A DNA stretch of 64,000 nt from Camarhynchus parvulus (taxonomy: Eukaryota; Chordata; Aves; Passeriformes; Thraupidae): the NCBI RefSeq assembly GCF_901933205.1, contig NC_044574.1, positions 6,780,733 to 6,844,732 of the forward strand, read 5' to 3'. Positions within the stretch are counted from its first letter, which is position 1. The number at the start of each line of letters is the position of its first letter. The notes under the pieces are model-generated. The model did no database searches. It worked only from the letters and a program-made list of their open reading frames with translations, and was not told the DNA's origin. The position numbers and the translations under genes were made by a program. Below are positions 41,611-54,629 of the stretch, one piece after another.

Positions 41611-44600
41611 CAAATTAAAAAAAAAAAAGAATGAAAAAAGTTATAGCAACCTGCCGGGCACCTTATCTAAATGAGAAGGAGAGTTCCAGACAGGGAGTAA
41701 AAAGCCCTGAAGTGTCCTAACTTTAAATGCTGTAGTTCGGCTATTCAGTCATGTCTGAGATGATGTGTTGACAAAGTAATCAATAATTTAAGATTATAAA
41801 TTTATGAAATACCTTAGATAATATGGAAATAGATAAGAGATTTGTATTCATGGGTACCTAGCAATTTTAAATAGTTAAATAACAGTATGATTTTTTAGAA
41901 ACAAAATTTTGGTGTTAGAAAATCCCCACAGAGTGGAAAGAAAATAATAGATAGTAAGAGAATATCTAATTTGGGGAATGTTGATAAGGTCTTGAAGGTC
42001 CCTGCACAGAAACTGGCAGTTTCTCACCTAAACCAGGCAGTGTCATGGATCTGTGTTAATGGGGAACCCTCCAAACAAACAAGCGAAAGGATTTGAATTT
42101 GCTTGGCTCTGCTGAGCCCCGATTACTCAAAGATTCGATGTTCAGTCCCTTGGGGCATCCAGAAGTGATCCCCAGAGCATGGAGCCACCAAGATTACTGC
42201 TCCTTTTGGAAAAAACCTCACAAGATTGCAGTGGGCTTGTTTGGGCTGTTATGCACAAACACATCAGTGGCTGTTCGGGGTCAGAAGAGAGGTGAAGTCC
42301 CCCCACACTCCCCCCAGGCTTCCCTAGGCGTCTGTCAAAGTCTGTGAGCCGCTGCAAAGCATTTCAGCTGGGACAAACAGGCATTTTTCCCACTGGAGGA
42401 CTGCTGCTCTCCCTGTTCCCATCTCACTGGGTCGCTCTGGCAGTTGCTGATGCCAGGAGCTGAGGCTCTGATTGTGCTCATCAGCTCCAGCCCCACGAGC
42501 TCTCAAATGGGGGACTCAGAAACACCCAAAGTCACACAGGATGGGATATCAAAGGCTCTGACACCATCCAGAGCCACATTCAGCATTAACTCCTCAGTGT
42601 CTCTATTATGGCAATTATTCAGATTGAAAGTGTGGGTTTTTAATTAAACTTTAAATTAAAGTACACTGTGGTTTTAGCATATGCAAGTCACAGGGTGCTG
42701 GGTTTGCTGGTGGTGTTGTTCCAGCAAATTTACAGTTCATGCCTCCTGCCGCCCTGGAGTGTGGGACTGAGGGAGAGCAGGAAGGACTGCAGCAGGACAA
42801 ACAGTTAATTACCCAAAAACCAGAAACTGTATTTTTGTAGAATACAAATGAATCACTCAAATCAGGGCATCACAACAAAATTGAGACCAGCAGGTCAAAA
42901 GCAAGTCACCCTTGCATTTCACTGCAGGCTGCCTGAGGTAATGGAAGGGCTTATTTTGCTCTCTCTCTAATCCTGGAAACACAAATTAGACTCTGAATGA
43001 GCAAGAGTACTCCTGAGCATGCAGGTCTTCAACAGCATTATTTACAAAAAATTGATTTTATTTCTTTTTAACCAGCTTTTCATGACTTAATAATATTTCT
43101 TGGTAATAGGGTTCAGGTGTAGAAATATACCACAACACAAATCCCTGCCCCAAACTGCTTTCCAGCCTCATGTGTACAAATTGTTGTGTCTCAGCTGCTA
43201 CTGTTCTCTCTCCAAAACCCAAACTTTGTGATATTTCATTTTTAACCTGCTGTAGGTGATAGTGAGTGTCTAAAATCAGTGTCAACCAGTTCAGAACACC
43301 TTTCAGTCAATGCTGCAGAATTGTTCCATTATTGTGACTATTTTTTCCTTGCTTAGTTCCCTTGTTGCATTTTAATTCATTTCCACCATGAATTATCATT
43401 GTGATCAGTAGAGAATTATGTCATTTGATTCAAGGCTGGTATTTCCTTCTGTGTCTTTTCTCTTACCTGTTCTGCAAATAGTTCCTTACTGTTTTATTAT
43501 AAGTTAAATTAACCAGATTTCACAGCCTGAACTTGTTCACTACATACTGTGTTTTGTCCTGTCCTTCCTTCTCTCTGACCCCTTTTTGCTGGTGCTTTTT
43601 AGCCTCACTTCAGCTTTAGGGTCTGGGGCTTGCAGACACCCCCACTCAGACATTCCTCCTGTGTTACTGGCACCGCTCAGATGTGCAAATTGAGTCAGGT
43701 ACTGGAGCTCGTGGAGAGCAGGACATGAACCAGCAGTGATCTGAGTGTAAACCAACCAAGCAGGCTCCAGAAAAGCTTTTCTGAGCCACAATGATTTCAA
43801 CGTGCTAAAATTCACAAAATGCAAGGCAGATGTGCAGTGGTTGGGAAATGATGTTGGCCATGAGATAAGAACTGTGATAACTTCTGACCCTCCTTTTGAT
43901 GTTCTCCATGTGATGGTGCACTGCTAACAGGGTCACCTAATGCAAAACAATAAATAAGCAGGGAGGCAAAATGCAATCGGGAGGCATCCAGCAATGGTTT
44001 GAAAAAGCCTGTTTTCAGCCCACTGGAAGCTGTAGCAAGGCTGTTTGTGTAACAGCCTCTCTGTTGCCCAGAAACAGCACATGAGACTACTGAGTGTCTG
44101 CAGAAACTCAAATCTGGTTTGTTTAGCTTGGATGTGCAGGAAAACTGATTTTTAAATGTTACTTCAGCTTTGAGTCAGTGATTACCTTGGTACTTTTACA
44201 AACCTTGCCTGGAAATGGGATGTTAATTGTTGTTAATGAGTCTGTCCACCTGAGTAAGCTCTGCAGGGTAGAATCACAGAACATAATTCCTCTACCAAGT
44301 CTCCAGAGTCTGCACTGCTGACCCTGGTGTCTCTAGCATTTAAGAGCAACAGCACAAAATCTACTCCTTCAGACCTCACAGCTTTCTTCTCAATCCAGAA
44401 CAGTAGCCAGTTTCTGTTCCTCTCTCAGTCCCATGGGATTTTTGGAATGGAGTAAAGCCAAGGTTCAGCTCTTGCTGACATCTTTGGCACAGGGAGAGGA
44501 CACTGGTGGGTATGGGGCTGTGGGATACTGAATAGGGAAAGAAGAGTTTGGATATGGAGCTGGAGATCCATACTTCTATCTAGCTTAATCCATGGTGTGG

Positions 44601-45239
44601 CTGAGTAAAGGTGTACTGAGCTGCTTTATCTTGATGGCATTTTTTTTTCTGTATTGACAACTTCTATTCCGATTGCTTCAGTTAAATTTTCATTGACCTT
44701 TCCTCTGCTACAGTACCTTAGGACCTATTTTTATGGCATTTCTTCGCAATCCATCAATCATGTTTGCCTGTTTCATAATAGCTCCCTTTGGGTCTCCCAG
44801 GTAAATAAATTTTAAAAAAGAACTAAAAAACTACATTAAAATATTCCTATTTGGGATGGAGAGAAGACAAAGTTTGAGCAGTTTGGAACATAGTGAAGCT
44901 TTATATTTTGCTTTAGTGGGTGATATCTGCCTAAGCATGTGTTATGGCCTTATTCACATGGAAATATAACAACTTTAAGACCAAGTTTTGTGTCATAGCT
45001 GATAATCCCATTTATCTGCCTCTAGCTCACGAGGCTTCTTGTGCAAAGTGCAAAGTCAAAATAGTCACACATGGCATTATTCCGCCAGTTACTCCAGCTA
45101 TCTATCCAAAGTCACCACAAGTCTGTATTATGCCATGAATTTTTCTTAATCTCATCCTCCACTATAAAAGCCAAATAATGGGTGGGGTTTTTCCACCAGC
45201 AGTAAATGTCACTGGGGCTTGGCTGCTTCAGGCCCAAGG
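41611..45239. other. Unique DNA, no gene seen
   Basis: An A-run lies near 41617-41628. The interval 42060-42560 is richer in G+C than its neighbours, but it has no recognisable gene or CpG island. Otherwise it is unique AT-rich DNA. Confidence 0.5.
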
Positions 45240-45275
45240 AAGGGCTAACGAGCTCAGAAGGGCTAACGAGCTCAG
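45240..45275. repeat. Perfect 18-bp tandem duplication
   Basis: AAGGGCTAACGAGCTCAG occurs twice back to back. Each copy contains the SacI-like palindrome GAGCTC. The identity suggests a recent duplication. Confidence 0.95.
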
Positions 45276-46379
45276 AGACAAGAGCCCTCTTGGAAAATTC
45301 CCTGGGAGCAGCTGCTCAGCCACAAGAGCCTTGGATCCAAAGATCACAGCTGGCAGGGCACCCCATGAGGAGGAGGGCAGTGATCCAGCCAACCACCCTT
45401 ATGGTCAGCAGCCCCGACAGAGGAGCCCTGTCCATACTCACTGTGCCCTGGGGAGCAGTTCAGCTGGACAACATTGCATTCCCCACACAGAAATATTCTT
45501 TTAGTGCTATTCTAGCTCAAATTTTTCACTCTGCTCACAGTGTCTATATGTCTACGTATTTCCAAACTCATTTCTGCAAGAAATCAAAGTTTTTTCTGAT
45601 GTCAGTAAGGTTTTCCCACTCTTGGGCTCATGAAGCCTCATGTTCCCAAATCCAACATCTTCATCTCACTGGTGGAGCAGTTACTGCAGCTCAGTCATCC
45701 TCCAGAACTGGAGACTGAGATGTCTTTTCATTGACCCACTGTACCATTTTCACTGGGCTGTTCCCTCATTTTGGTGTGGGATTTTATCTGTTGTCTTCTC
45801 TAGGCTGAGTTACTCCCCAGCCCTGTTGGATGCAAAGACCTCTTTCCAGACTAAGGGTGGTCATGGCATCCAGGCTGGGCCAGGGATGTGCTGCTCTTTC
45901 TGGCCATATCCAACAGTCCTCAATTAAAAAAAAAAAATAAAGCAGAGGGGAAAAAATTCAAACAAAAAATTCCTCATGATTTACAGTGAAGAAATATCAT
46001 GTTGCATGCTAGTGAAGCTGCATTTAAAATCACCTGGGTTATTGCTCTTTACACAGGTGACTCCTGCTCAGAATTTCTTTGCTCATTGCCCAGAAATGGT
46101 GGCCTCAGACACACAAAGGCCCACTGTCACTTTGTCCCCTTTCAGTTCATTTGACATGGTCTTGGCAAAATGAAAAGGCAGTTGAAAGGCACCTTTATCT
46201 CCTGTCACTGTTGCTATTAAGGGACATGTTCTGTACAGTGTCCAGCCCACATTTTAAAGCTTTTAAAATGTTCTTTGTCATTACAGTGCTACTGTTGGGT
46301 TCAAAGCAAATTCAGATAAGGTGGGATTTAAGAATTACAGAATTAATTAACAAGAGTTCCATTTTGCAAAAAAACATGG
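45276..46379. other. Unique DNA with an A-run
   Basis: An open frame on the plus strand (45206-45718, 170 residues) and an A-run with TAAA (45926-45940) lie close together. No protein family is recognised, and no flanking direct repeat was found to support a retrogene. Confidence 0.45.
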
Positions 46380-48400
46380 TAGAGGTGAAATATTAATGTG
46401 ACTTTTATTTTAAAAAGCACACTATTTACAGAGGAAGAATGTGTACTTATTTGCAAATCAGAGTTGCAGTAGTGGTAAGTCATATTATTTATTCCTTGGG
46501 GTGAAATTAATATTTTCTCTCGAACAAATGTTACTTAAAATTGCAAATCAAGTGGCTGAACAGGTTTTAAAATTCTGATTTTTTTAAAAGTTATTAACTT
46601 TAAAGAAGGAAATATTTTGAATCTTTTGATAAGAGAATTTTCCAGAAAAATAATACAAGACCTCATATCTGCTTATGGTCAGATTTTATTCCTACAGTCA
46701 TGATGAATCCATTTCTTCTGTCTTCATTGGGACTAAAATATAGAAACAACAATAAAGTTACGATATCTGAATGGAAATCTTTGCTCTACAGAGTTTTTGT
46801 AGATCAGACTGGAATAATTTTCAACCTAATTTCATTTAACTACCTAGCAATTAAGGAATAACTTCTCAAATGTGTTTTTTATATTTAATTCCATTTTTAT
46901 ATTTTTAGATATGTAAAATATAAAGGCAAGTGAACAAACAAAGTGGAACAAGCAAAGTGAAAAATGGTCACAGTAAAGGTTCACATGTTGAACTGTTGAA
47001 TGTATTAATTATTTTGTGCTTTACTTTCAGGCTAAGGTTATTCCTGTGGAAGATAAAAATATTTCAGGATTCTCATGATGTTGAACCTGGTCTAATTTAA
47101 TAAAAGTTAGGTGAAAATTATAAATTATAATCTGATACAGGATAATTTTATGTTCACATGACTTTTAATGAGCAGGAAAAAAATTAAACTACACTCAAGT
47201 TTTATACAGCCTAATGATAATCACCAGAAATGTGGCAGTGCCAAATGTAGAATTTATTCCTATATTTAATAGCTAACAATATTATATATAATATATGCAG
47301 TATTATGCTGTGTAAAAATGTTATCATTTAAAATTAGCAACAGAGAACTACTCACAGCAAATTATTTTTATGTACTTGTTCCAATATTTTTTAAAAGTAT
47401 ATTATTGATCCATTATTATAATTATAATATTAATATATAAGAAAAATATTATATTATTCTATTATATCAGAAAAATAGTATTATTAAATATATATTATCA
47501 AAACAACATGTTATATATATAAAATATAACCACAAAATTTTGTTTAAACTGCTTATTACTTTTCAATATTCTTCTACTTTTAATATCTATATTTTAAATA
47601 TTATTTTAACTTATATTTTCATATTGTTATTATTATCCTCTTTAATTTTGAGGAATAGGTTAATTTTTTAGTGGCCTTTGCTTACTATAGGTTTCTATGT
47701 CCAAGTAGTATATCATTATTATTTTTTTCATAAAATTCTATAATTTTATGAAGGAACTTTTATTTTCTCACATAATGTTACCTCTACTGAATATATGTGG
47801 TACCCTAGATGGGCTGGCATAGTCAGGTTGTAATGCCATGTGGAGGTTTCTTGAACTTGCATATAAGAAAAATAAACATACATTCTACACAGATCTAGAC
47901 TTTTTCAGATTTTTTTTACATTTGTTACAAATTATTTCAATATTATGGAAGAATGTACACACACCTTTCTATTGTTTCACACTTACTCAGACAAAGAAAG
48001 TTTTAACAGAAGACAAAACAAATCAGGAAAGTTAATTTAAAAATCAAGAGGACTGAGCTATGCCGGTTTTCTTTTGCATTCTTTAGGTAACTTTAAAAAA
48101 GTCAGAAAGCATTTTAAAAATTGTGAAAAATGGTCTTACTACCTCGGGAGAAATGAAAACAATTATGCACAGAGTTTTAATTCCAATTTTTTTTCTCTGT
48201 GTTATTTTCTTTCTAAATTTTGGTGCAGAACTTCATCAATAAATTCAGTAACATCGCAAATTTTCATTTCTGAAAAAGAAAACCCATACCTCATTCTTAA
48301 TATATTATTTAAGATCCACTGCATTCTGTCCCCCTTTCCTCAAGGTATTCATAAATATATGACCAGCTATTAACAAGAATTTAAAATCCTCTGGCTCATC
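46380..48400. other. Extremely AT-rich stretch
   Basis: A two-kilobase block of AT-rich DNA. In its core (47401-47460) only 5 of 60 bases are G or C. It is made of degenerate TATTA/TAATA-type words, not a clean microsatellite. No gene or transposon is recognised. Such blocks may serve as matrix-attachment or unwinding regions, or may only be decayed simple sequence. Confidence 0.7.
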
Positions 48401-48639
48401 TTTGGTGAGCCCAAAGGCCAGTGATCACCTTAAAAGAAAAATCCTAAAAATAGAAGCTTTCACTAGAAATAAACATCAAAGCCCTTGATTAAATAATGGC
48501 TTTGGGTCTACTGAGGAAAGGAAATAGTGGCTTTGTCCTTCCTCTCTGAGGTCAGTCACAGTCATGTCAGGGTTCATATTTTATCCCCATTTCCAGTAGT
48601 CTGGACCACTCTGCCTGGATTTCATCCAATGTCCTTTCA

Positions 48640-48934
48640 AGCCTGACCAGTATAAGGAATATCAATGCAAATAAATTCAAGGGCAAAAGCATGGGGCAGT
48701 GACATGTCTGCAAAACAAAAAATAAGGCTCTACAACAGCTGTGTGGTATCAGTTTTGCTCGATGCTGCAAAGACCTGGGGCATTACGCAAGCTGACAAGA
48801 AAAGATTTGATGCATTTGATAGCAGGTGTTTAGGAGGGATCAGTAATGTCAAGTGGCATCACTGTGTCAGGAACATCGAGTTTCAGGACAGAACAAGAAA
48901 GGAGAAGATTGTGGACTTCCTAACAAGGCAGTGA
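48640..48934 (+). pseudogene. Relic of a non-CR1 LINE reverse transcriptase, C-terminal part
   Basis: The plus-strand frame at 48665-48934 encodes 89 residues. Its middle matches the conserved region that follows the reverse-transcriptase domain in RTE- and L2/CR1-like non-LTR retrotransposons of many animals. Residues 19-38 read KIRLYNSCVVSVLLDAAKTW, where the family has K-L-R-(LI)-(YF)-(N)-S…S-V-L-L-Y-G-x-E-x-W. Residues 47-56 read RFDAFDSRCL, where the family has R-L-x-x-F-x-x-R-C-L-R. Residues 60-65 read SNVKWH, where the family has I-x-x-I-x-W. The usual YG is DA and RR after CL is GG, so the copy is decayed. A stop lies just upstream in frame, and the catalytic domain is missing. Avian CR1 has a different C-terminus (…RPHLEYC…), so this is another LINE lineage. 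Confidence 0.7.
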
Positions 48935-51900
48935 CTTCCATGGTCCCACCACTCCATGAGCATGAAGTGAGGCTGGAGGGTAGGGAAAGGTCTTGTGAGC
49001 TCGGTTTGCTCCTCCTGGCTTCCCAGCCCAACCTGAGACTCATTAAAAGCTGGGAAAGACAAGAGAAATCTCTGGTAGATTTTGACTTAATTTGTCTGCT
49101 GAGGATGAAAATGTCCTGGGGCAAAGACTGTTCTTCTGCTTCTCCAGGGTGTAGGACATGGTCCTACAGGGAAAGAGGTGAATGGGAAAAGGAAAATAAA
49201 AGACATCTTTTTGCAGGACTGCTCTTCAGCAGGAATATTCACACGAATCAAGGATTTCCAAACCAGGCCTCTTGGGTTCTGTAATGAAAACGTAGACCAC
49301 GGAGACAAAATAGGCTTTAACAGACTCTGCAGAGCCAAAATCTACAGCAGTAGGCTCAGCTGACTCCAATGAACTCCCATAGATGTGAGAGCAGAAAAGT
49401 CCCCTGTTGTTCACATTTTCTCTCAGAAACAGCCTTTCTGCATGTGGCTGAGGAGCATCTCTCAGTAAAACATAGCCCAAAGAAGATAACTTAAAACAGA
49501 TGGGAAACAAGGAATACTGAAGCCAGGCCATATGGGTAGAGTGGACCTGTTTGAAGCAAGTGCAGCCAAATGGATTATGATGTAGTAATGTGTGAAAGAG
49601 GTTGCACTATTGTATGGACTATCTGTAAGTGAATTTTTTCATGATTGAATCAAGAAAAGGAAATGTACTCTATCCAAATCTTAATGAGAACCATACTTCA
49701 AAAATATCCATGTTGAGTTCTTGTATCAAATAATTCAAAAATAACTCACTGTCCAAACTAGGATCTTACCTTTCTGTTATTTATTTTTAAAACCCTTACT
49801 GAGGTTTTAAATATTCTCCTTAAATCTGCAGCTGGTTTATTCTTTTTTTTTCTTTTTCTTTTTCTTTTTAAATTTACAATGTCTTTAGACTTCAGAAAAT
49901 GTAGGTAGTAACTAAAATAGGCCATTAAGGTAAAAAATCAAATCTCTATTAGTGGTATATATCTCTGGTTTTGAGCTAGAATGTTTTGCTTTACTTTTTC
50001 ATGAGCAGTTTCGCATAGCCTTCCAAAAATAGACACAACTAAAATATAATACTTCTAGTGGTAAAAATGCTATTTCTCTGCAATATTCTGAGCTTTGTTT
50101 TAAAAGCCAGCACAGGAACACTAATCAATGATTCTACAAACAGAATCTATTACAAAATTAATTTTAAACCAACAATGCTTACCCCAAGCTATTTTCAGTT
50201 GAATGTTTGGCTCTAGTGTTGACTAAAAGAAAGTGAAAATATTTATTCAGGCAGCTAACAGGCCTATCAAACATACAGCATTTGGGAGATCTCATGACAG
50301 AGCAAACACTCACATGAGTGTGAGGACAGCACCACATTTCAGCAGCACCACTGCGTGCCAGGGCTCTGCAGAATGAGACCTGGGTAACACCAATGACATT
50401 TAGCAAATTACTGCAGAAAACTGATAAGGGCATGATCCTTTTTTATGGTGAAGATCATGCATAATGCCTGCTGTGCCTCAGCACCTTTTCTTAAATATAG
50501 AATGAAAGCTTGTGGCAATATGCTGACAGATGCCACAGAGCAAGCAAGCAGTGATTCCCCCTGCCCTAGGCCTGGGTGCTGTACCTGGGAGCCCTATGGT
50601 GTAACACTGAGGCTGATCCCACGGCTCAGGAGGTCACTTAGCAATTGTGCAGGACAGAAAGTTGGATGAAGTGCTGAGTTTTGAAGGATGAGATTAGCTC
50701 TTACTGTATTACGTGGCGAAAACAAAACACGGCTTTGTTTAGGCAGTGTGTGGTCTCATTCTGCATGTAATTGTGTGTGTATGCATGCAAATATACATAT
50801 ATAGAGAGAGGTCTGAAGTGAAAGTGGGATAAAAATCTGGTTTTGAGAAATTTATAGAGCCAACTTTGGCATCAGGAGATGATAATTACTATTAAAATAT
50901 TTTCCATGTGTGTCAAATGAGGGACTACGCCTGAAACAAGAAGAATTGAGAGAAGCCTCTTTCTTACACTAAGATTGGATCCTGACCTAGGTCATTTGGG
51001 GCCTTTCCCACCAAAAAACCCTGGAGACAGGACTCCAGCCAATGACAGCTAGATAATGGCATGTGATTAATGCAGGGATGGACAGAGGCACGTGGATAAC
51101 CTTCCAGAGAAAGCACATGGATCCGCTGCTGAAAGATGGGATGGGAAGGGTACCCACCTTCCCGTTCCATGGCAGCCCCAGGGGATTTGAGAGTTTCAAG
51201 ATCTAACAGATAATTTTCTAAAGGACTGTCAGACTCATGACGGTGTTTCAGTGTCCCCATGCTCTGGTCACAGCATGTTTGACCCTTTGGCTAAGTGTGT
51301 GTGATAGGGGTTGGCCTGCAAGGTTCACTACCAGAGGCCCATTTTCCAGGGGAACACCTAGCACAGCACAGAGGTCTCAATTCAGCACCCTATAAACTCC
51401 AGGGTTATCAGTGGGAAATGCACATGGATGCATCAGGGTCAACTACACTTTCCCCTATCTATTCAACAGTGATAGCAGCTGTCTAATATTTAACCTGAAT
51501 GTCCTGGAAAAATTTTGTGATTATGGCTAGTAGAAGATTTCCTAAATACCTTTCTCTTTAGAAAAATTATCTGGATCTTCTCCTCCCTTTTTAGTTAGGA
51601 TAAAACCTTGTCTCACAACTCTAGGAGCAAAAAGGCCAAATCATTGTGCTCCTAGGAAATGGCATCATGATCTGTGTATATTTCAGATGTATATTCAGGG
51701 GTGAAGTATACCAATACAAAAATTGGTGGTAACTGCTGTTTTGCAATTTTAGTACGTTGTTCATACCATTTACTGTTATCCCATTTGAAAATTATAAGTG
51801 TAGTGCTGTGCAATTTTTTCATGCCATAGCCTCTGTTTTTCCTGACCACTCTTCTCCTCCAGTCATGGGAGGGCAGGCGCAAGAGTACTTCTGGGATTAA

Positions 51901-53478
51901 GAAAACAACATGCTGTGCTTCTGCACAGAATGACAGCAGCCCTTTCTGGGAAGTGATTGCACAGCATTTCTTACAGAAGAGGCAACACAGCACTTTGTCT
52001 GGGTTTTTGTGGTATTCCAGATCATAGGATGGATGTAGCATGGCAGACTAAGTGCAGTGTTAAGTGCTAGAGTTTCAAGTTAAGGTGCAATTGTCTAGGT
52101 AAGAAAGTCTGGGCATCTTGGCCACAGCCAGCTGTTTCCCAAACTCTACAAACCCCTTCAATTGGGAACAGCTCTCTATGGACTCTATTTTTGCTGGGGC
52201 AGGGAGTTATCAATGAATGGCCTCATTCACAGCAAAAGATTTTTGCGGCAAAAGATTTTTCTGAGGGAAAAAGATCTTTAGAAAGAAGAGTGTGGGTCCC
52301 CTCTGTGTCTCTGTGTTCTAATGAACTTGGCAGAGGGAAGGAAAAGACTAGACTTAGATTATGACTTATATAGCTTATAACTGTTATAACTACTAACTTT
52401 TCTTTTGCTAGAATAATACTGTTCTGTCAAAACAAAAATTCTTCTGATAAATTTGACTTGTTTAAGAAGATTATAGAAACTTTTAAAACTATTTTATCTA
52501 TCATAGAAAGAGGAAATAAAAGCAGTTTGGCAGAAATATTTCAGCTATACTTAAATGTGGCTGGCTCAGGTGATGGGGAACAGGGATGAGGTTTTTTTCC
52601 CCAAGCTGAAATTTCTAAACACATTCTTTTAATTCTGATTGAGAATGGAAACAGAATCTGAAATGGCAAAATTTTCCACAGGACAGAAACTCCAGTTTTG
52701 ACTTAGCACTAAGAGAGAAATGAAGATTAAAATTATAGCAAAATAGAATTTAAACACTCATAAAGAATAAATCCAAGCACTTTAGTCCTCAAGTAATTTT
52801 TAAGTGCAAGGAGAAACCTTAAGAGTTGCTCAGGTCTCTTTCAAGGGCACATGTCCAAGAAGATGCCATGTTTCTCTCTTGCACTGACTGTCCCTGCTGC
52901 TAGCTCAGAGGGACCATGGTGACTCTTTGCTACTGCTTCGTTTTCAGAGAGCATTTGTGAACACAAATTCCATGGAGCTTATGGAAAATGAGCAAGTTTA
53001 TCTGTCCTCATGCACACAATGTGCTCAGGTAAAGAAGGAGCTGACCGGTTGTGGCTGATTTCAATGGGGAATTAACAGACCTCGGTGTAAAAGTCGTTCA
53101 AACAATACCTGGCTCACCATCAAAGGTAGGTGGGGAGGGGACAGGAAGGCAACAAGAGTGGCAACATTAGACACCTGAGTAACTTATAAAGGTCTCAAAA
53201 GGGGAATTTCCTTTGTTCCAAAGAAAAATATGGCTGATCATGACAGCTCCTACAAATTTACAGTAGGTGGAGGTTCACGCCTCCCCTGCACCAACACAAG
53301 TTTTATTCAAGATGTTCAGCAGAAAAAAACCCCCATGGTTACTCCTTCACACTGTGGCTTATGTTGGCAGCCCAGTGGTGTTGTGGCAGTGGTCGGTTTG
53401 TTGATCGGCCCAACACACCACTGCTTGCTGGCAAAGAAAGCAATGTGGGAGAACATTCTCCTCAACCAACTTCAAGGG
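48935..53478. other. Unique DNA, no gene seen
   Basis: No gene recognised. A (CTTTTT)n tract lies at 49841-49869 and a mixed TG/TA/GA tract near 50771-50810. A minus-strand frame at 51652-52041 (129 residues) looks moderately protein-like but matches nothing I know. Confidence 0.45.
49841..49869. repeat. (CTTTTT)n simple repeat
   Basis: A short pyrimidine-only array of C and T5 units, reading (AAAAAG)n on the opposite strand. Confidence 0.85.
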
Positions 53479-53620
53479 ATCACAGAATGGTTTGTGTTGG
53501 AAGGGACCTTAAAGACCCTCTAGTTCCACACCCACAGCCACACATTTTATCAGATCAGTTTGCTCAAAGCCCCTTCAAAAGTGGCTTTGAGCACTTCCAG
53601 GGAGGGCTTTGTAGCCAAAT
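53479..53620 (-). mobile_element. CR1 LINE 3' end, reverse orientation
   Basis: A minus-strand CR1 fragment: 'atcacagaatggtttgtgtt', 'ggaagggaccttaaagaccc', 'agttccacaccc', 'tttgctcaaagcccc' and 'cttccagggagggctt'. It belongs to the subfamily whose 3' end reads 'ggtttgggttggaagggacc' in reverse complement. It is truncated after about 140 bases and lacks coding sequence. Confidence 0.93.
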
Positions 53621-54325
53621 GCTGCTTTCTCTTTTGTCCTGGCCATCACACACTGTTCCACAGGACTTTAGGGTTTGGGTTTACTGTTCATCTTCCAGAT
53701 ACTGGTGTTTGGCATATGGTGGGAAAAGAAGCCTTGCTCTTTCTCTTCTGACTTCCCCAGTCACATTGAGATTTTTTGCTGGTTAGAAGTTAATCACTCT
53801 TATTTGTATTAAAAAAACTCTGTATTTTTCAAGTTTGAAAGCTTTTCAGTCCTCTTTGGGACATTCACCATAGGAGCAGAAGTGTTCCCCTCTACCTCCA
53901 AACCACTGACATTTTGGAGTCCTTCTTACACATATTTTGAACCTTTTCAAACTGCTAAATTCTACTTCTCTTTCCATGAGACATTTTTATTGCAGACCTG
54001 ATCCTCTTCACCTTCAAAGCAAAACTCAAGAAAAAGAAGTCATTCCAAATCAGTCTATACAAAAAGAGCCACGTTATTTTTCTGCCATAAGATTTTTCTT
54101 GTTGATTTTCACTGAAATACTGTGCATAGTTTTCTGTCCATTGTTATTGATGGCACTGTGATGAGATACCCTTTTTAGAGCAAGAATAACTTTCATAATT
54201 TTGTTCCTAAAACATGCATTCTAAAAAAAAAACCTTCCAGGGTCAAAACTTCAGTGCTCCTAAACTACTTTGGGGCTTAGCTGATCCCATTGCTGTTCCC
54301 TCTGAAAGCTCAAAAAACAATATTG
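53621..54325. other. Unique DNA, no gene seen
   Basis: Nothing recognisable in this interval. Confidence 0.5.
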
Positions 54326-54337
54326 AATATATATATA

Positions 54338-54376
<39 letters not shown>
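54326..54376. repeat. (AT)n microsatellite
   Basis: About 50 bases of alternating A and T with a single interruption near 54341. It can form a cruciform or hairpin and is probably length-polymorphic. Confidence 0.97.
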
Positions 54377-54378
<2 letters not shown>

Positions 54379-54629
54379 CATAAACAACAACTGGGACCTG
54401 TCATTTGCTGGGTCTTTATTGTCTTTCAAACACAGAGAGGACCCAAAACTTGTGTTCAGATCTGCATTTCAACAACACAACTTGTACCTAAGTCTGTGCC
54501 TTGGTGGGAAAAGGGATTGTGAGCCTGGAGGATCACCAGGTTCAAGATAAAGGTTGCCAGTCCTGAGGATTCACAGTCTAAATAGTTCAGCAGATGTAAA
54601 GGAGCAGGGGGTGTGGTTTTTAGTGAAAT

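Noticed and set aside
44270..44284. 'agaatcacagaac' as a CR1 terminus
   Set aside because: Only about 12 bases match and no CR1 body follows on either side.
45206..45940. 170-residue frame with nearby A-run as a processed pseudogene
   Set aside because: No known protein resemblance, no flanking direct repeats found, and the frame ends about 200 bases before the A-run.
51652..52041. 129-residue minus-strand frame
   Set aside because: It looks mildly protein-like, but no family is recognised and there are no flanking signals. It may be chance.
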